Source: Tretioscincus oriximinensis (taxonomy: Eukaryota > Chordata > Lepidosauria > Squamata > Gymnophthalmidae). From it: 64,000 bases of DNA. Below, piece after piece: positions 37,301 to 52,300 of this stretch; position 1 is the stretch's first letter; every line of letters starts with the position of its first letter. The notes below the pieces were generated by a model that saw only the letters and a list, made by a program, of their open reading frames with translations, did not search any database and was not told the origin of the DNA. The stretch lies in contig JAJVDF010000363.1 of the NCBI GenBank assembly GCA_022410635.1, forward strand, positions 361,980-425,979, in the 5' to 3' direction. The position numbers and the translations under genes were made by a program.

Positions 37301-40300
37301 GTCTGAAGGTGACACGAGGCACTAGATCATTTGCCTATCGAATTACTTTTCAGAAGAGGTGGTGATAGCAACCAGCATGAATTCTTTAAGAAAGGATCAG
37401 ACAATTTTATGGAGGCAATTATATCACTTGCTATTAGAACTGATGCCTAAATACTACCTCCAGTTAGACAAGGATAATTCCTCAAAATTCCATTTGTAGG
37501 GAATTGAGAGCAGGTGAAGAATTTGCCTTCTCTGTCTGCTTGGGAATGCCCAGAAGCAATTGGTGAGCCAGAATGCTGAGCAAACTAAATACTGTTTTAA
37601 CCACACTTTTTTGTTAATAAAAAGATAATCATAATTTATAGCACTATGGAGGGGAGTGGGGAGGCATACCCCTGCTTTCATTTAATGCAGATCTTTGTGG
37701 AATTAATCACATTCAAATACAAAGGGATAATCAATGTTTTTCAAGATAGAAGAATTCTTATATGCTAGACAAAAGATTAGAAGACAAGTGTAGAGTACTT
37801 TAAAAAATCAAACTGCAGAAACTAAATCTATAGGAAACACAATAGTATCTTCTTTATGCATAAGCTAAAGTGGATTTTGATTTTCATGGGCTAGTGAACC
37901 TAACCTGCATTTTGGGAATCCATACACAATACTTGTGTGACATGTGTCTGTATTTTTTGCAGCCCTAAACAGCAGGCCAAGATGGCAGAGTACTGCAGGA
38001 CCATGTTTGGGGATATGTTACTGACCGATCCATTGGAAAAATTTCCAGTAAGTAAACCATTACACTAAATTTATATAAGTTGTTACACATTCAGATGTCA
38101 TTTTAAGTTGTCTTCTCAGTTTGAGAAGAAAAAATCTTATTGAGAAAAAAAAAATCTATAAAAGCATGCATTTGAGCAACATGTACATTTTTTCTCCTTA
38201 TGGGGTAGTTAAAACCAGGAATTCCACTACCAAGCCCACAGGATCTCACGGGGAGGATTTTGATTAAGAACAAGAAGAACCAGTTCACACCTGAAGAGAA
38301 TCCAGATATTCTGAAGAAAGGGAAGAGTCCAGAGGACCAAGCCTTATCGGGAGACAAGGATAACACAGGTATCATAATATAGAAAGGTAGCAAAACATTT
38401 AACATCAACACATCATTAATATCAACACAGGAGGGATAATGCAAAATAGCACGCTTTATTTTCCTTTCCTCATGCCAGTTTTTATGCAGCTACACAAATT
38501 CAAAACAGCAGCTTCGCAGAGTTGTGCAAAAGAGTGGTGCAAATGAAAGAGTAATGGAGGGGAAACACTCATGCAGCAGTGCTACAATAAGGGAGAGGTA
38601 TAAATACATCTTTTAAAGGCGAAGTGTAGTGAAGAACAGTTATGTATATTATGGTGCTTTGCCCAGAGCCGCTTAGACACAATAGTAATTTTGTATGAAA
38701 GCCTGTTTCACAAAAGAGAAAATTACCAGAGAAGGCATTGTTGTTATGTTTAAAAATATGCTTGGTGCTGCAATNTGCTCCTTTCCCTGATGGTGATGTC
38801 ATCCCCACCATATGCACAATACCCACAACCATGTGCATCATTGGGAAGGAAAGATGTGAAAACCATCCCTCTCTTCACTGCGGCTAGTATAGTTTCCACC
38901 CCAAAAGTCTAATTCCATATTCACACTTGGGAAAATAAAATGAGCTAAAACATATGAGCATCCTCAGACTTGACATAATACAATTTAATTTTAGTCCTGT
39001 TCCAGAAGGAAAGTAGGAAGAGAAACCAGAAATGGCTTTCAATTTTTGAGACAGTGTCATGGGGAAAGGGGGTCTACTCAGATTTAATTCCATGCCAGAA
39101 CAAAACCTGTAAGCAGTATCATTTTTTTTCTATGAAAGCAACAGAATCAGAATTACATTTGCAAGTGAAGAATGAAGAACAGTGATGTGAAGTCATGTCA
39201 GGAGGCATTCATCAACCATGAGTGAATGGCTTGTTGTGCTATGAACAAGTTCTACCTGTTGAAAGGTCCATGTTTAAGTATGCATATCTAGGACCACCTA
39301 CATATTTGAAGTTGGTAACAATGTGTGTATCTAACATATATCACTTGATATTTCATTAACACTGCTCCCATAACATGGACTCTCTTTATTGATGATAGTT
39401 GGGATTTGCTTTATTTACTTTATTTGCTTTATTTACTTTAAATGATTATGCCTTAAGCTTTCTTGTAGAATTCAAAGCTGAAATGGAACACAGTAACAAA
39501 GGAAACATACCTAGAAATAACAAAACAGTAACACTTAAATACAACACACACATCATGAACAAAATAAGAAGCTAGAGGGGACAAATAAGTAATTGGGTAA
39601 ACTACAGTTTAGAAACATTTCTTGCAATTGTGTACGTATTTGGGGGCGGGGAATTCAATAAACAATTAAGATCTATCAACCTAAAAGAAATCTAGTCTCT
39701 TGTGGAACCAGTTTGTCAAACATTCTTTCCACCAACACATAATAGGANCCTGGCTCTGTTAAAGCGTATTTGAGATGAAAGTTTTATTTGCATACCATGG
39801 CATTTACTGGTTACTAATGGATTTATAATTTGCCAGCTGATTGTTTTGTTATCATTATAAATTGCTCNGGGATTCATAGTGAATAGAAATACAAAAATGT
39901 TATAAATAATGACTATCAGGTTAATGAAAACAATTAAGAAAATTGAATGCTCGTTTAAGTACCTCTTTAAGATCTAAAATGTGGATCAGGTAACAGAAAA
40001 CATTATTTGGAATTCAAAGGCTCTGTGTCACTGAAANCTTACTGCTCATTTATGCAAATATTCAGTGACTATATAGATATAGGAATGAACAATTAGAAAA
40101 AATGATTAAGAAATAGCTGCAATAAGGATTATAAAATTCCCTCTTGCCATGGCCTGCCAGACATAGACAGCAAACCTTGGCACAAATTTGCTTACCAGCT
40201 TGTCTAAAAAGCTACCGGTACCTAGAAAGGAGGCTCTTTTGGAGCTTCTGGGAAGCAGCCGCAATAATGACTCCTTTCTTTTGTTGTTTTTCAATACTTC

Positions 40301-43300
40301 CTGACTCTCAGAAGTTTACAGAAAAACAACTTTCATATAGAGCTCATCAGATACGAATGCAAATGGGTCTATTAGAAAAAACTAGTGTTGTTGAATTTCC
40401 CCTGATAACATTGGATTGCTATTTTCTTTCATGTAGCAAACAGCATTAAGTTGGGAATATTGGTTATGTCTTGAGTCTCAGTGCAATGCTGAGAACAGTG
40501 TAGTGTTTACCTCTATGTCTGTGGGCAGCCCCTAATTGTTTTGAGCTAGAAGAATTTAAGGACCCAAAACATTTTCAGAAAAAAATTAATAGAGGGCTTT
40601 TATCTGATATCTTAATTTGTGTTTTGAAGAACCAGTCAGATCAAATGATGGAACAGAAGAAGTACCTGAATTGGAGGAAGATATGGGAAACTTGGATGAA
40701 GAAGAGATTAAAAAGATGCAGTCTGACGAGGTACAGTCATGATTCTAGTGAAGCTAGCACATTATTAACCATATTATTAATCAGGGCTCAGATGAAGGAA
40801 GTCCTGTGGACCATATGTACAGCACATTGAGTTTTACAATGGAAGAAAGGCAAGATGGAAATGTTTGTTAGGTAACAGCTTTGCTTGACAGTATAGCATT
40901 CTGTTTAATTAACAAAGATTAAAAGAATCTGTGGTAATCATGCCAGTAGATTGTTCAGTGAGGACAGATAACTAATCAAAGGATTACATATAACTTCCCC
41001 ACCACCACCACCAAATATCATTCACAGTGCTCATTATATGATGTAATTATATGAATACACTTCTTTCTGCAGCACATAAATTAGGGAGAAGCCCAATGTA
41101 CATCATTGACTTTTGCACTTCGGTCACCATTGAATTAGGAATACACATACTGTAAGAAGTACTAGAACCCATTTGAAGTTGATGGGCAGGAAAGTTAGGG
41201 CAGACAAGGAGAAGTATTTTTTTTTCATTCAAAGGGTCATTAGTCTATGGAAGTTACTTCCAGAAAAAATGGTGACAGCAACCTGCCTGGCTAGCTTTAA
41301 GAAAATACTGGTTACTATCAGTGATTACTAGAATGGCTAGGTACTCCCTCCAAGTGGTTGAAATAGGCAGTATTGCTCTGTATGCCATTTTCAGAGATAG
41401 ATGAGCTGGTGAAAGTTTTGAAAACTCCCAGATATCCCTAGAGATCACAGTATGTGACAAGATGCTGAACAAAATGAGCTACAGCAGAATTCAACATGGC
41501 TTCTCTTATGTTCTTATAAGGCTGCTTACGTGTGCAATTTTCCAGGTGGACAAAAATAGTTTGAGATTGTATATGAGATATCCCAATTAGGTGTTCTCCA
41601 CATGCTGATAGAATGCCATTGCCCATTATCCCTTAACACTGGACAGCTAAAGAACATTGAGGCTGAAGAACGGTGCATCCCAGCAATATTTAAATGGCAC
41701 AAAATTATGAAAATTGTTAGCAAGGGAGTCTAGTAGCATCTGGAAATAGCAGTTTGTGAAAGCTCATGCTATCAATGTTCTTTTTTCTGTTAGTCTGTAA
41801 GGTCTACTAGATCCCCTTATTAGAGATTCTGGTTGGGACAACACAGTCATTTCTTTGAATTTATTTATATTTATACCTCGTTCTATGCCTGAATGTGTCA
41901 AGGTGGCCANCAATAAAAGCCAAAAATACAAAATTGAGACATTAAAACAGTATCTGAAAGTGGAAAGAAAAGCAGCATTTCTTCAACCAAAGGCCAGGTT
42001 AAATTTATTTATTTATTTTATTTATTTATACCCTGCCCTATACCCAAAGGTCTCATAGGTGTGACTTCAAGGATCTTCTAAAAATATAATGATAATACTC
42101 TTCCATAATATGAGGGCATCCACTGAGATGGGCAAAAATGATACCAAGGTTGTGAGAGCTTATCCTTTATTAAAAATCATTATATAAATATAGCGCAATT
42201 GACATACAGGAGAAAAGACAGATGATCCTCACTTTTATTCTNCTGAATGCCATGATCTAGGTTGCTTGAGTTGCTTCAAGCCTTTGAAAGACTCAAATTG
42301 GATCAGTGATACCTAGCATTCTGCCTCCTAGCTTGAGTTACCTGCTAATGAGCTAGAATTATAAAAACCAATTGTCTTTTTTGTTTTATGGCTGAATTTA
42401 AATTAGCTTCTAAGGCTGGGTCCAAACTGGGTCAGGAGACTGACTAAACTGCTTCATCTGCATTATGGAGCTGTCTACCAGAGCATCCACTAAAATGCTC
42501 TGTCTAAAGGACTGAGTGTCAGACTGAGCTATTGCACAAAAATGATGTCATGGCCTGCTTTCAAGTCCATGCAATACATTAATTGGTAGCTGTNGAATTT
42601 GCCAAGCTCCTGAAAGTTCCAGCACCTTGCTGAAACAGCCTTGGTCAGTGGTCTAGAGACTGGGAATAGGCTGCCTGAAATGGGATAGCCCATGGCTTGG
42701 ATCTAAGTAACAATAAAGACCAGTAATGGTTATTACCTGCTTCTTTTCTGGGTGACATGAGAATGGAGCATTCAGTGATTTTCCAGGTATTGGGGTATGT
42801 CCACCAATAAAGTTTTCAGGCATAAACAGTTCTGTGTTCTCTGAGGTACAACTTTCCTGTAAATGTTCTAATTTTTCTTAGGGAACTGCAGGCCTGGAAG
42901 TAACAGCGTATGAAGAGATGTCTAGTCTGGTAAATTATATCCAGCCTATCAAGTTTGAAAGTTTTGAAATCTCAGCACGTAAGGAAGATTTCTCTGTCTT
43001 TCCCATTAAATTACATTTTCTTAAATAGACACTGTACATAGTTATATATTTTAACTGTAATTTTACAGGATTTATGGATTCATTTCATTAGTATTTTNAA
43101 GGCCTTTATAACACATTGCAATGTATTTGGAATCTTATGTGCAGAAAACTTGTGTGTGTGTTGGGTACTACTAAATCATTATTGATACCTGGTTGACTGC
43201 ATGGACGGTTATGCAATTTTCTTAGTAGATATCCAGTAGTAGTTTGCCATTCCCTACTTCTGGTGAGAGATTGGGGATTGGAGAGGCAACTCAGATTTAT

Positions 43301-46300
43301 TCAATTCAAGAACTTAGATCCTTAGAAGAAAGTCAAACATTGCCATTGTAGCAAAGAGAAAACATCAAATTAATGCACCTAGCTCATTTTTATAAGTTTA
43401 GCCGTGTTATATTTTATAGAAGTTTAGCTGTATTTACAGTCATTCTTAAGCTGCATCCAAACACCACATATTTATTCCATTATAGTTAGATATTCCAAAT
43501 AAGACTGTCCAAACAAGTATAATAGAGTAAGTTACAACTTAAATCTTTGTTGGGTACAAAGGGAGAGTATTTCCTAATACAAGTTAATGTACAGAAAGAA
43601 AGGTTGGGAAATAAATTTGATGCACTTCTTTTCACACTTCTATACTGCATTTGTCATTTCATCATCACACACACATCTTGTCTTTAGATATCTGTTTCTG
43701 TTGAGGAAGAGCTGTACACCCATCATTCCTGAAGCCCCCTGTATGTCAATAGCCACATAACTGACCAGAGCCATGAAGCATTTATTGAAAGCCTAAATAT
43801 GAGAATGGGCTGAATTATTTCTGAGAAGTATTTTCTATTCCTTTGGATGATGTAGGCAGAATAGAATAGAGCATATATTATTGCCTTGTTTTGAGTGTTT
43901 GACTAGAACTGTATATTGCTTTTTATTTGATTTGGTTGTTTTTTGGTCTATATTGTTTAATGTTTGTATTATGCAAAAGGTTAAGGTTTATGATGGTACA
44001 AATATTATGTTTTTAAAAGGGAAAGAGCATACAGTACTTTCTGAAGAAAAAAGAAAGAAAAGTGGACCTGTAGAGNAAGTTGCAGTCATGTAGCAGTAAA
44101 TATCATGATTGCTAGAAACAAAGAGGTCTGGGTCAGCAGTGGCTCTTGAATGCAAGAAGGCAAAGTGACTAGAAATGTTTCTCTTGTTTATTTTCCCAGA
44201 GAAAAACCGAAGTTATGTTGTCTCCTCCTTCACTGAGATGAAAGCTTATGAGCTGCTGACGAGGTCCCCCATCCAGTTTGTAGAGTATCCTTTTCTAAAA
44301 GAACATGCTTACTGAAATTCCCACATTTACAAAAACAAAGAGGATTCCAGGACAGATATCCAATCTAGATTTACTCCTAGATAGCTTTGTGGTGATGATG
44401 ATCTTATCTTTCATAAACTATAGGCAGAAAACCTTTCTTCATAATGCTGTATGTATTTACAACAGGCATCCTTCATGGGTCAGAAACAGCCTGGGGAATA
44501 GCAGGTAGATGGTGGTATAGAAGGAAATCTGCCCCCCCCCCCCCCAGTTCATCTTGCTGCTCCATTAGCATGCTTAAATTTCAGATTCAACATAATGCTA
44601 ATATTGTGAGATACATTACAATTGCTTATGTTAAACAAAATGTTAGTGGTGGTTCTTTACATTCAGAAATATTGGTCCTGTGACTTGCAAACTGCATTAG
44701 CCTTTGGGGACTCACCTCCTATTAGGATAATTCAGCTATAACAAAAGGCAAATGAGCCGAATTTATCCCAAGGGTACTCGGATGGACTCTTCTAACTACA
44801 TGCCTCAGATGTTTTGGAATGTTGGCTGCCAAATGGTGGCATTAAACTTCCAAACAACAGGTGAGTGGTGACTTGTCTGTAGTCAGTTTGTGCTCATACT
44901 TCCACTGAAATTCTGATCTTTCTAAAACTCTTGAGGGGATTTATCAGATCTGCTCTACTTTGAGCGGCTTTTTATCTCTTTTAGTTTCATTTTTTTCTTC
45001 AGTTCTTTCAATTTATTCCTTCATTTCTACTGATTTTTCTGTTAAGAAGAAGTTTATCATTCACACTGCTTTCAATGTCATGGGACAACCTGTTAACAGC
45101 TTGTAAGCTATCCACAGCTGGTAAAGCTTGGGAGTGGTACAGGATACCTCAGGGCAACTACATATTCCCACAGTGTGCCTTGAACTGTCTCTAAAGCAAG
45201 TGCAAAAAAGCTGAGAGATTCGCCTACAATGGTATAGTGACTCCTTTCCTAGCCACAATCTTTGGATTATTCTCTCCATTGCTTCCTTGCCATAACGTCC
45301 TGTGTTTATTATACTTCCCCTTTGATAGTTTTTGTCTGATCATATTCTCTTCTTTTTCTCCCTTTTCCCTTTCTCCTACAACTATGCTCTTTTCTTCACT
45401 GATATTATGAAAGAAACATTTTTAAAGAAAATATAGATAAAAATCTTATGTGTTCCAGAAGAGAGTGCCAGGTTACATACATTTTGTTGCTACTTCTCAG
45501 AAATTAATTAATTAATTTGTAAAAAGATCTAGGGCGGTAGTTTTGAGGATGTCACAGGAAGGCTACAGCAAAATTGAGAAGTTACACTATGCATGTAACA
45601 CATCAGANATCAATGTTCTGTGAGTTACTTCTCTGTCTGTTTCTATAATATAAATGTTAGTCTGATATTCAGATTAAATAGGAACAATAGGGGGCATTCC
45701 CTTGAAGTTGATGGGCAGAAGAGTGAGGACAGATAAGGGAAAGTATTTATCGGCCTTTGGAATTTACTTCGAGAAGAGATAGTGGTAGCTAGCAGCCTAG
45801 ATAGCTTTATGACAGGATTAGATAAGTTCATAGACACCAAGGGTATAAATAGCTACAATGATAGATGTCTTCAGGCTGCCTATGAGGTGAAGCAACAGGC
45901 AGTACTCCTGAAATATCATTTGCAAGACATTGAGAACAGTTGAAGATTTTGCCTTCTTCTGTTCCATAACTGCCCAGGTGNAATTGGTGGGCCACTGTGT
46001 GAAATAGAATGCTGGACTANATGGGTTCTGGCCTGATTCAGCATGGCTCCTCTTATGTTTTTATATCCTAATAGTTTTTTCCTGTGTACCATAAAAATAG
46101 TTTCTGTATTTGGTTTTTTTTTTAATGATATTTTAACACTTCTGATATTTAATATCATTAAATCAATCAATAAATAGCAATTCTCTTTCTACAAACACCA
46201 CAGTTAACTATTGCAATTCTGTACACACTTACGTGAAAGTAATTAGAATTGAACACAACTGCTGTTATTTTTGGTTAACCTATACACAATTATAGCATTA

Positions 46301-49300
46301 TTCTATAAATGGGTCATAGATTTTTTTTTATAAATATGGGACATTTTGAATATTTTGAATATTGAGGATATGATGGGGAAGGGGAGAGATGTTGAAATAT
46401 AGTTCCATGTATTTTTTGCACACCTAGATTCACAAATACTTTTTACCTTTAAAAAACCAGAATCCTGATTGATCTGTTATATTTATAGATGTTCCTATGC
46501 AACAAAATATGGCTCTCTTTGAATTCAACGGCCAGAGTGGCTATATTCTCAAACATGACTTTATGCGCCGTCCAGATAAACAATTTGACCCTTTTTCTGT
46601 GGATCGAATTGATGTTGTGGTGGCAAGCACACTTTCAATAACAGTAAGTAATCAACACCATGCTTTCCCAAGACTGAACAGACTCTTCCTCTAATAGCAG
46701 TATGCTACTGTCCTTTCCTCATGACAGATTGATCTACATCGCTTGTGAGCTACCCTTACCCAGCTTTCAACCAAGTTGACTGACACTTATTTCTGGAGAA
46801 GTAGTTTGAACTCGATTTTAGGAAGGAGAACCCCAAAATCCACTTCAAAGAATTTTAGTGTAGCNCACATCATATATTAGGGTATTTTCACACTTTATTA
46901 CAATGATCTCTGGTACTCGTTCTTAAAACTGGTACAGGAATCAGCTTCCTTACACTTCCAGTAGCAAGATGAAAGAAGGCTGGTATTCAACAAGGTTTGA
47001 ACCTTGCTTGAACATTATTCTTCAAATGTCTGAACCAGATAGGCAAGGCCACCCTTCCTCATTGGGCAATCAGATGAGGAAATCCTGCCTCATCAAATCA
47101 TGTTCCCTTAATAAGGGTCTATTTTCTTTCAGTGCAGAAGAGCATTGGTTATCTGATTCTAGAAATAGAATTTATTAGTAAGAATTGCAGTACTCTGTGC
47201 TCTTTCTCAATGTATTCCACATATTCCAAAAAATAAAAATAAAAGAGAAACAAGGCAAGTATACAAGAACTGAGGAGAAAATGCACTAGGTATATCCATG
47301 CAACCTTTAGAGGCACTGTAAATAATTGGATGATAGCAAAGTTTAATGAAATACTATGATACCCTTGTTTTTATGTATGTCTAGGTAATTTCCGGCCAAT
47401 TCCTCTCAGAGCGCAGTGTGAAATCATATGTAGAAGTAGAGATCTTCGGATTGCCAAGGGATCCAAAACGCAAATACAGAACCAAACTGACATCAAAAGC
47501 CAATTCCATAAATCCCGTATGGGAAGAGGACCCTTTTATATTTGAAAAGGTAACATTTCTTCATGAAAGGGAAGCCTTTTCTAAGCAAAAGGAATTAGGG
47601 CAGGAATGTGAACAGTAGAGTGTGCAAAAATAAATGGTTTTTGATAGTTTGAATGCACTATGAAATTGTATATTGTTATTCTCTGATTGCATATTCAATA
47701 AAATATCTGCACAGACACAAAGTTCTACTTAGGCCACACTGGCACAAGTGTTGTTATAGCACTTCAGCAACAGAGTAACTTCAATTATTCTGCTCAATAC
47801 CAACCAAATGAACCTACATATAGTCTATTCATAATATTTGAAATTTGTTTAGCAATGTTCACACAATGGGCCACTGTGTGAGACAGAATGCTGAACTAAA
47901 TGACCCTAGCCTGATTCAGCAGGGCTCCTTTTATGTTCCTATGGTCTTATATTCAGATTTGTAAAATTTGGCCTAATCAAAAAATTGTGTTTGTGGATGT
48001 TCACATCAAGTTGAACATGTGGTTATTTGAAAATGCAGCAGTTCAATCTAACTGAACCAGCCCTGCTCATTTGAACATTAAAATAGTTTATTTCTATGGG
48101 GAAAAGATAGTAATTTTTGTTTTGAATACGCTCAAAATAAAATGTGAACAAGAGATTTGTTGATCAAACGATATGCCAGTGAACTGAATTCATGGATATG
48201 CAGTTCAGTAGTAACACAAACGTATGATTTTTGTACGTGAACTATGTAGATCAATATTTCTCCAAAATCAATCAATAAATCATGAAAATCAAAGCGATAC
48301 AAAGCACGTCGACATGTCTAAGCCCATTAGAAAATACTGTGGGCTGCAAGCAGTTTATTGGCTCCAGTTTCTTGATTATATCTAGTTCTTTTGATCTAAC
48401 TAGTTCCTTAAAGAAAATGAATGTTAAATGTGGTCTCAGGGCTACAGAGTAAGAGCCTTGTGTGAGATTGCAAATGTCTTGTATCCATTGTTTGAACAGA
48501 TTCCTTCTATAGGTTGTAGTTAGGAATCATAGAAGCTACAACCCCAAAAGTAACTATTTAAAAGAGTGCCATAGTATGACATTGTTAACATGCTGTCAAG
48601 ACCTGCAAATCTATCTTTTTATATTTGAAGGTCTTGCAAGGCAGGTCATAATTTATAGTCAAACAGTCTCTGTTATAAAGCATATGAAGTAATGGTGACT
48701 TTGGCTTTACTTACTAGAGTAAAATGTTCTACAACACCACTATAAAAATTCCATTTTGTAACATAAAAAAGCTCCTTTATCTATCGTGAAAATATCAACA
48801 TTAAGGTGCCTTAAAAGCAATGAATCAGATTTTGGAGAAAGCGGTGATCATGCTCTGTCGGGACTTCATTTTTCATTTATGTTAAGTTTTCTAAGATTTT
48901 TTTTAAAAAAAACATTTCTATGCTGCTTCCCATAAAACATTCAAAATGAGATTAAAAGAATAAAACTCTTAAATGATACAATTAATTAAAAGATGAGTGG
49001 GATAAGTTTTTTTTTAAAAAACAACATTCACACAGATACTGCCAGGAAGATGGTCTTAACCGTTCCCTCTCATGAATAGCAAGGGGTGGGAATTCCAAAG
49101 ATGCTCCCNCAAGAGGTTTCCATCATTTTTCTCTTGCCAGATTTTGATGCCAGAACTGGCTTCTCTCAGGATTGTGGTTTGGGAAGAAGGAGGGAAGTTC
49201 ATTGGACAGCGAATTATTCCCATCACTGCTGTGCGCTCAGGTGAGAAGAATCTGTTCTAGGGGATGCTGAAAGAAGTCCAGCTGGCTTTTAATGCACCAT

Positions 49301-52300
49301 CTGAATCCATCTTGTGATCAGATGAATCCTTCCTATGTATCTTGAAGCAGTTACAAAATACCAAACCAATGATATCACTTTTCAACCATCCACTGCAGCC
49401 TCTCTCCAATACAGCTTTCCGTGCACCTTGGGAGTGAAGAGAGCAAGTCTAGATATGAAGAAAATACTGTTGGAGTTTAAGTGTCATCCAATTAGGACTT
49501 GACACTTCAATGAACAAATGATCAATATTTTTACTTGGGCTGCCTCCAGATGTGAGAGGAAAATTCAAGTGCTTATTTCCATCTTGTGATTGCCTTTCAC
49601 TGTTCTTTCCAGAGGGTAAAACAAAGCCACAGGGCAAGCATGAACACATACCAATCCGGACACTTGTTTCTGTGGTGGTTCAGCATGAAATCTGAGTATT
49701 TCAACAGTTAAGAATATTTGGAAGTGTGTGATTGTCTCCTCTGTGCATGTACAAGTGCCATTATCAATTCAATTTGGTGTTGAATATGCAGTTTACAGCA
49801 ACAAGTACCCAGAAAAAAGGCAAATCCACTAGAATTTTTTTTCAGATTAGCAGTGCTGCACAATATCACCCCAATTATCATAGAAATATGTTGGCAATAT
49901 GCCAGATATACTGTATGTAGCAAACAGTTCTGAGGTAATTCCATGTCTTAAAACCTCTCTGAATTCTTCTAAGGAAATTTCAGTACTGTCTCTAATAACA
50001 TTCATCTATTTTTATCTTTTATCTCCCTCATCTTCTGTTTTCCTCTATCTTGTCAAAGGTAATGCATTTTTGTAGTCCTTCCTTTTGCTCATATCACATA
50101 CCCAAATTCTGTAAAGCTATCTCCAGACAAAAGGTGAAGAATGAAGATTTTGTCTTCTTCTGATGATGAATGCCTTCATATAACTGTGGGATCCAATGTG
50201 ATACATAATGTTGGGCTGGATGGCCTCACCATAGGGTTCCCACAAGAAACAACACATGCATTTTACAGTTTTAATGAGTTTGGAAAAGCATTTTTTTCAC
50301 CAGATGCTACAGGCATTATAAATAAATAAGNTCCACCTAGTGAACATTCTTCTTTCCACACTCACTAAAACTACAAAATGTTTGCCTTTCCCTTTTTTGT
50401 GTGATAATCCAACCTTAGCATAGATTTTCCTATCTTCATAGATTTGCTTACTTCCTCTAGTGGATCTTGCTAAATGTCAGTTCCCAAGATAATATTCTCA
50501 CTTACATGCCAAAGTGGAAACCAAATATTTCTGCACCTTGCATCATACAAGGGGCATCTCTAATTGTATTCAAAATTTTCCAAAACAGTTTCTCAATAGT
50601 GTTCTGCTTGTTGCCNGTTTGTCATTTATTTTCCTTGTGGGATCTGTGCTTTCTATTTTAGGCTATCACCATGTTTGTCTTCGCAGTGAAAGCAACATGC
50701 CGCTCACCATGCCTTGCCTGTTTGTCTACGTGGAGATGAAAGACTATGTGCCTGACTCATGGGCAGGTACTGACTTCCAAAAACAGAGAAAGATATTTAT
50801 CCTTTGTTTGATGCAAACATTAATGTNATTTACAAAGTAGCAGTAGAGATTTACTGAAATTGGCTAATGAGAAGACTTGCAAGTTAGGAATATTTCCCTG
50901 CAGCCCTAGAACACCCTCAGACATAGGCTATCTTCTGGAATTGTAGAATGTTGCTGAGTTGCAAAAAATGTGCTCTGGGCTGATTTTGCTTCTATTGACT
51001 ACCTATAAGATGATAGCAGGAATGAGACCCAGCCTAGGTCTTAAAACCATTTTATTGTAGAATGCTTCTAAGATTTCTGCACCCAGAGGTAGGACAGCTC
51101 ATTAACCCAGAAATAGTACTTCTCAGAGAATGAATTGGAGAATTTTTATTTTTAAATCTTAAAACTTAAAAATCTTAAAAACTGAGACTTCCCGCTGGGA
51201 ATTCAACTCCCACTTATATCTGCAAAAAATATACCAATACTGGCTAGTTAAAAAGGATAATACGTCTGCAACCTTAGCCCCTGGTTTTCAATGGTATATG
51301 TTATTTTTATTTCTTACAATGTTGTTTCACTACCATTGCGCGTGTTGCAATGCATTAAAAATAAATTAATAAAACCTAACAATATACTAAACAAATAAAA
51401 AAGAGCAATTATCTTTAGTAGTTAATAGTCAACCATGATTATTTTCAATTTACAAGCATATATACATATTTGTGGTTACTTTTATGAAGAGATCTCTTCA
51501 TAAAAATAACCACATATATATTTGCTTGTAAACTGAAAATAATCATTTTCTAGACTTAGTCTTATTGCAAGATATATCTTGGAATAATCCAAGTGAATTC
51601 TCATTCACTTTACTTTTTCCCAATCATTTCCCTCTCTCCAGTAAGAATGCAAGCTAAGAGCATGTGGAGGGGGGAAAGTAGATAAATGTGTAACAACTGA
51701 AGCTTACAAATATATGCACATGTTTGCCTCAGTAAACAGATTATGAAAAGGTTTGCCCACCTCTTGTATTATACTAACATATTAAGGGAAAAGCAGACAA
51801 AAGTTAGTGGTTCCAAGTGGGGTAGATTTCTGTCTACTTTACTGTTATAGATCTTTTCTTCCCTACATCAACTAACAGCAATTGTACTAGGGGAGAAAAG
51901 TCAATAGTTAACTTAATATGTATGGATTTGAAGAAATGAGAAGGTTCTGAATGTATAAAATCAACTGGATTCCTAGTAATAGAACCACTAAAAAGTATGT
52001 AGGAATGAAGAAAACCATTTCACAGAACTTAATGGATTATTTTTCCAGATCTTACTATGGCTCTTTTCAACCCTATCAAGTTTTTTAATGCGCATGACAA
52101 AAAATTAGCAAAGCAAAACCAAGAGGCTGATCCTGAGGTGAGTGGTGCCAATGCTTAATCTACAGTCCATAGTAGTTAAAATATCAGTATNTAATAGAAA
52201 CATTATGTATCAAAATGTGTGATGTCACTGCACATATATGGATTGTAGTTTGGAAAATACAACTCCAACAGACCAGTAATAATTCACTCCGTAGGATTTT

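Noticed and set aside
37290..37330. Extra exon after the strong acceptor TTTTTTGCAG in intron 12
   Set aside because: The sequence after it belongs to a CR1-like repeat, gives no PLC similarity, and exons 12 and 13 already join in phase.
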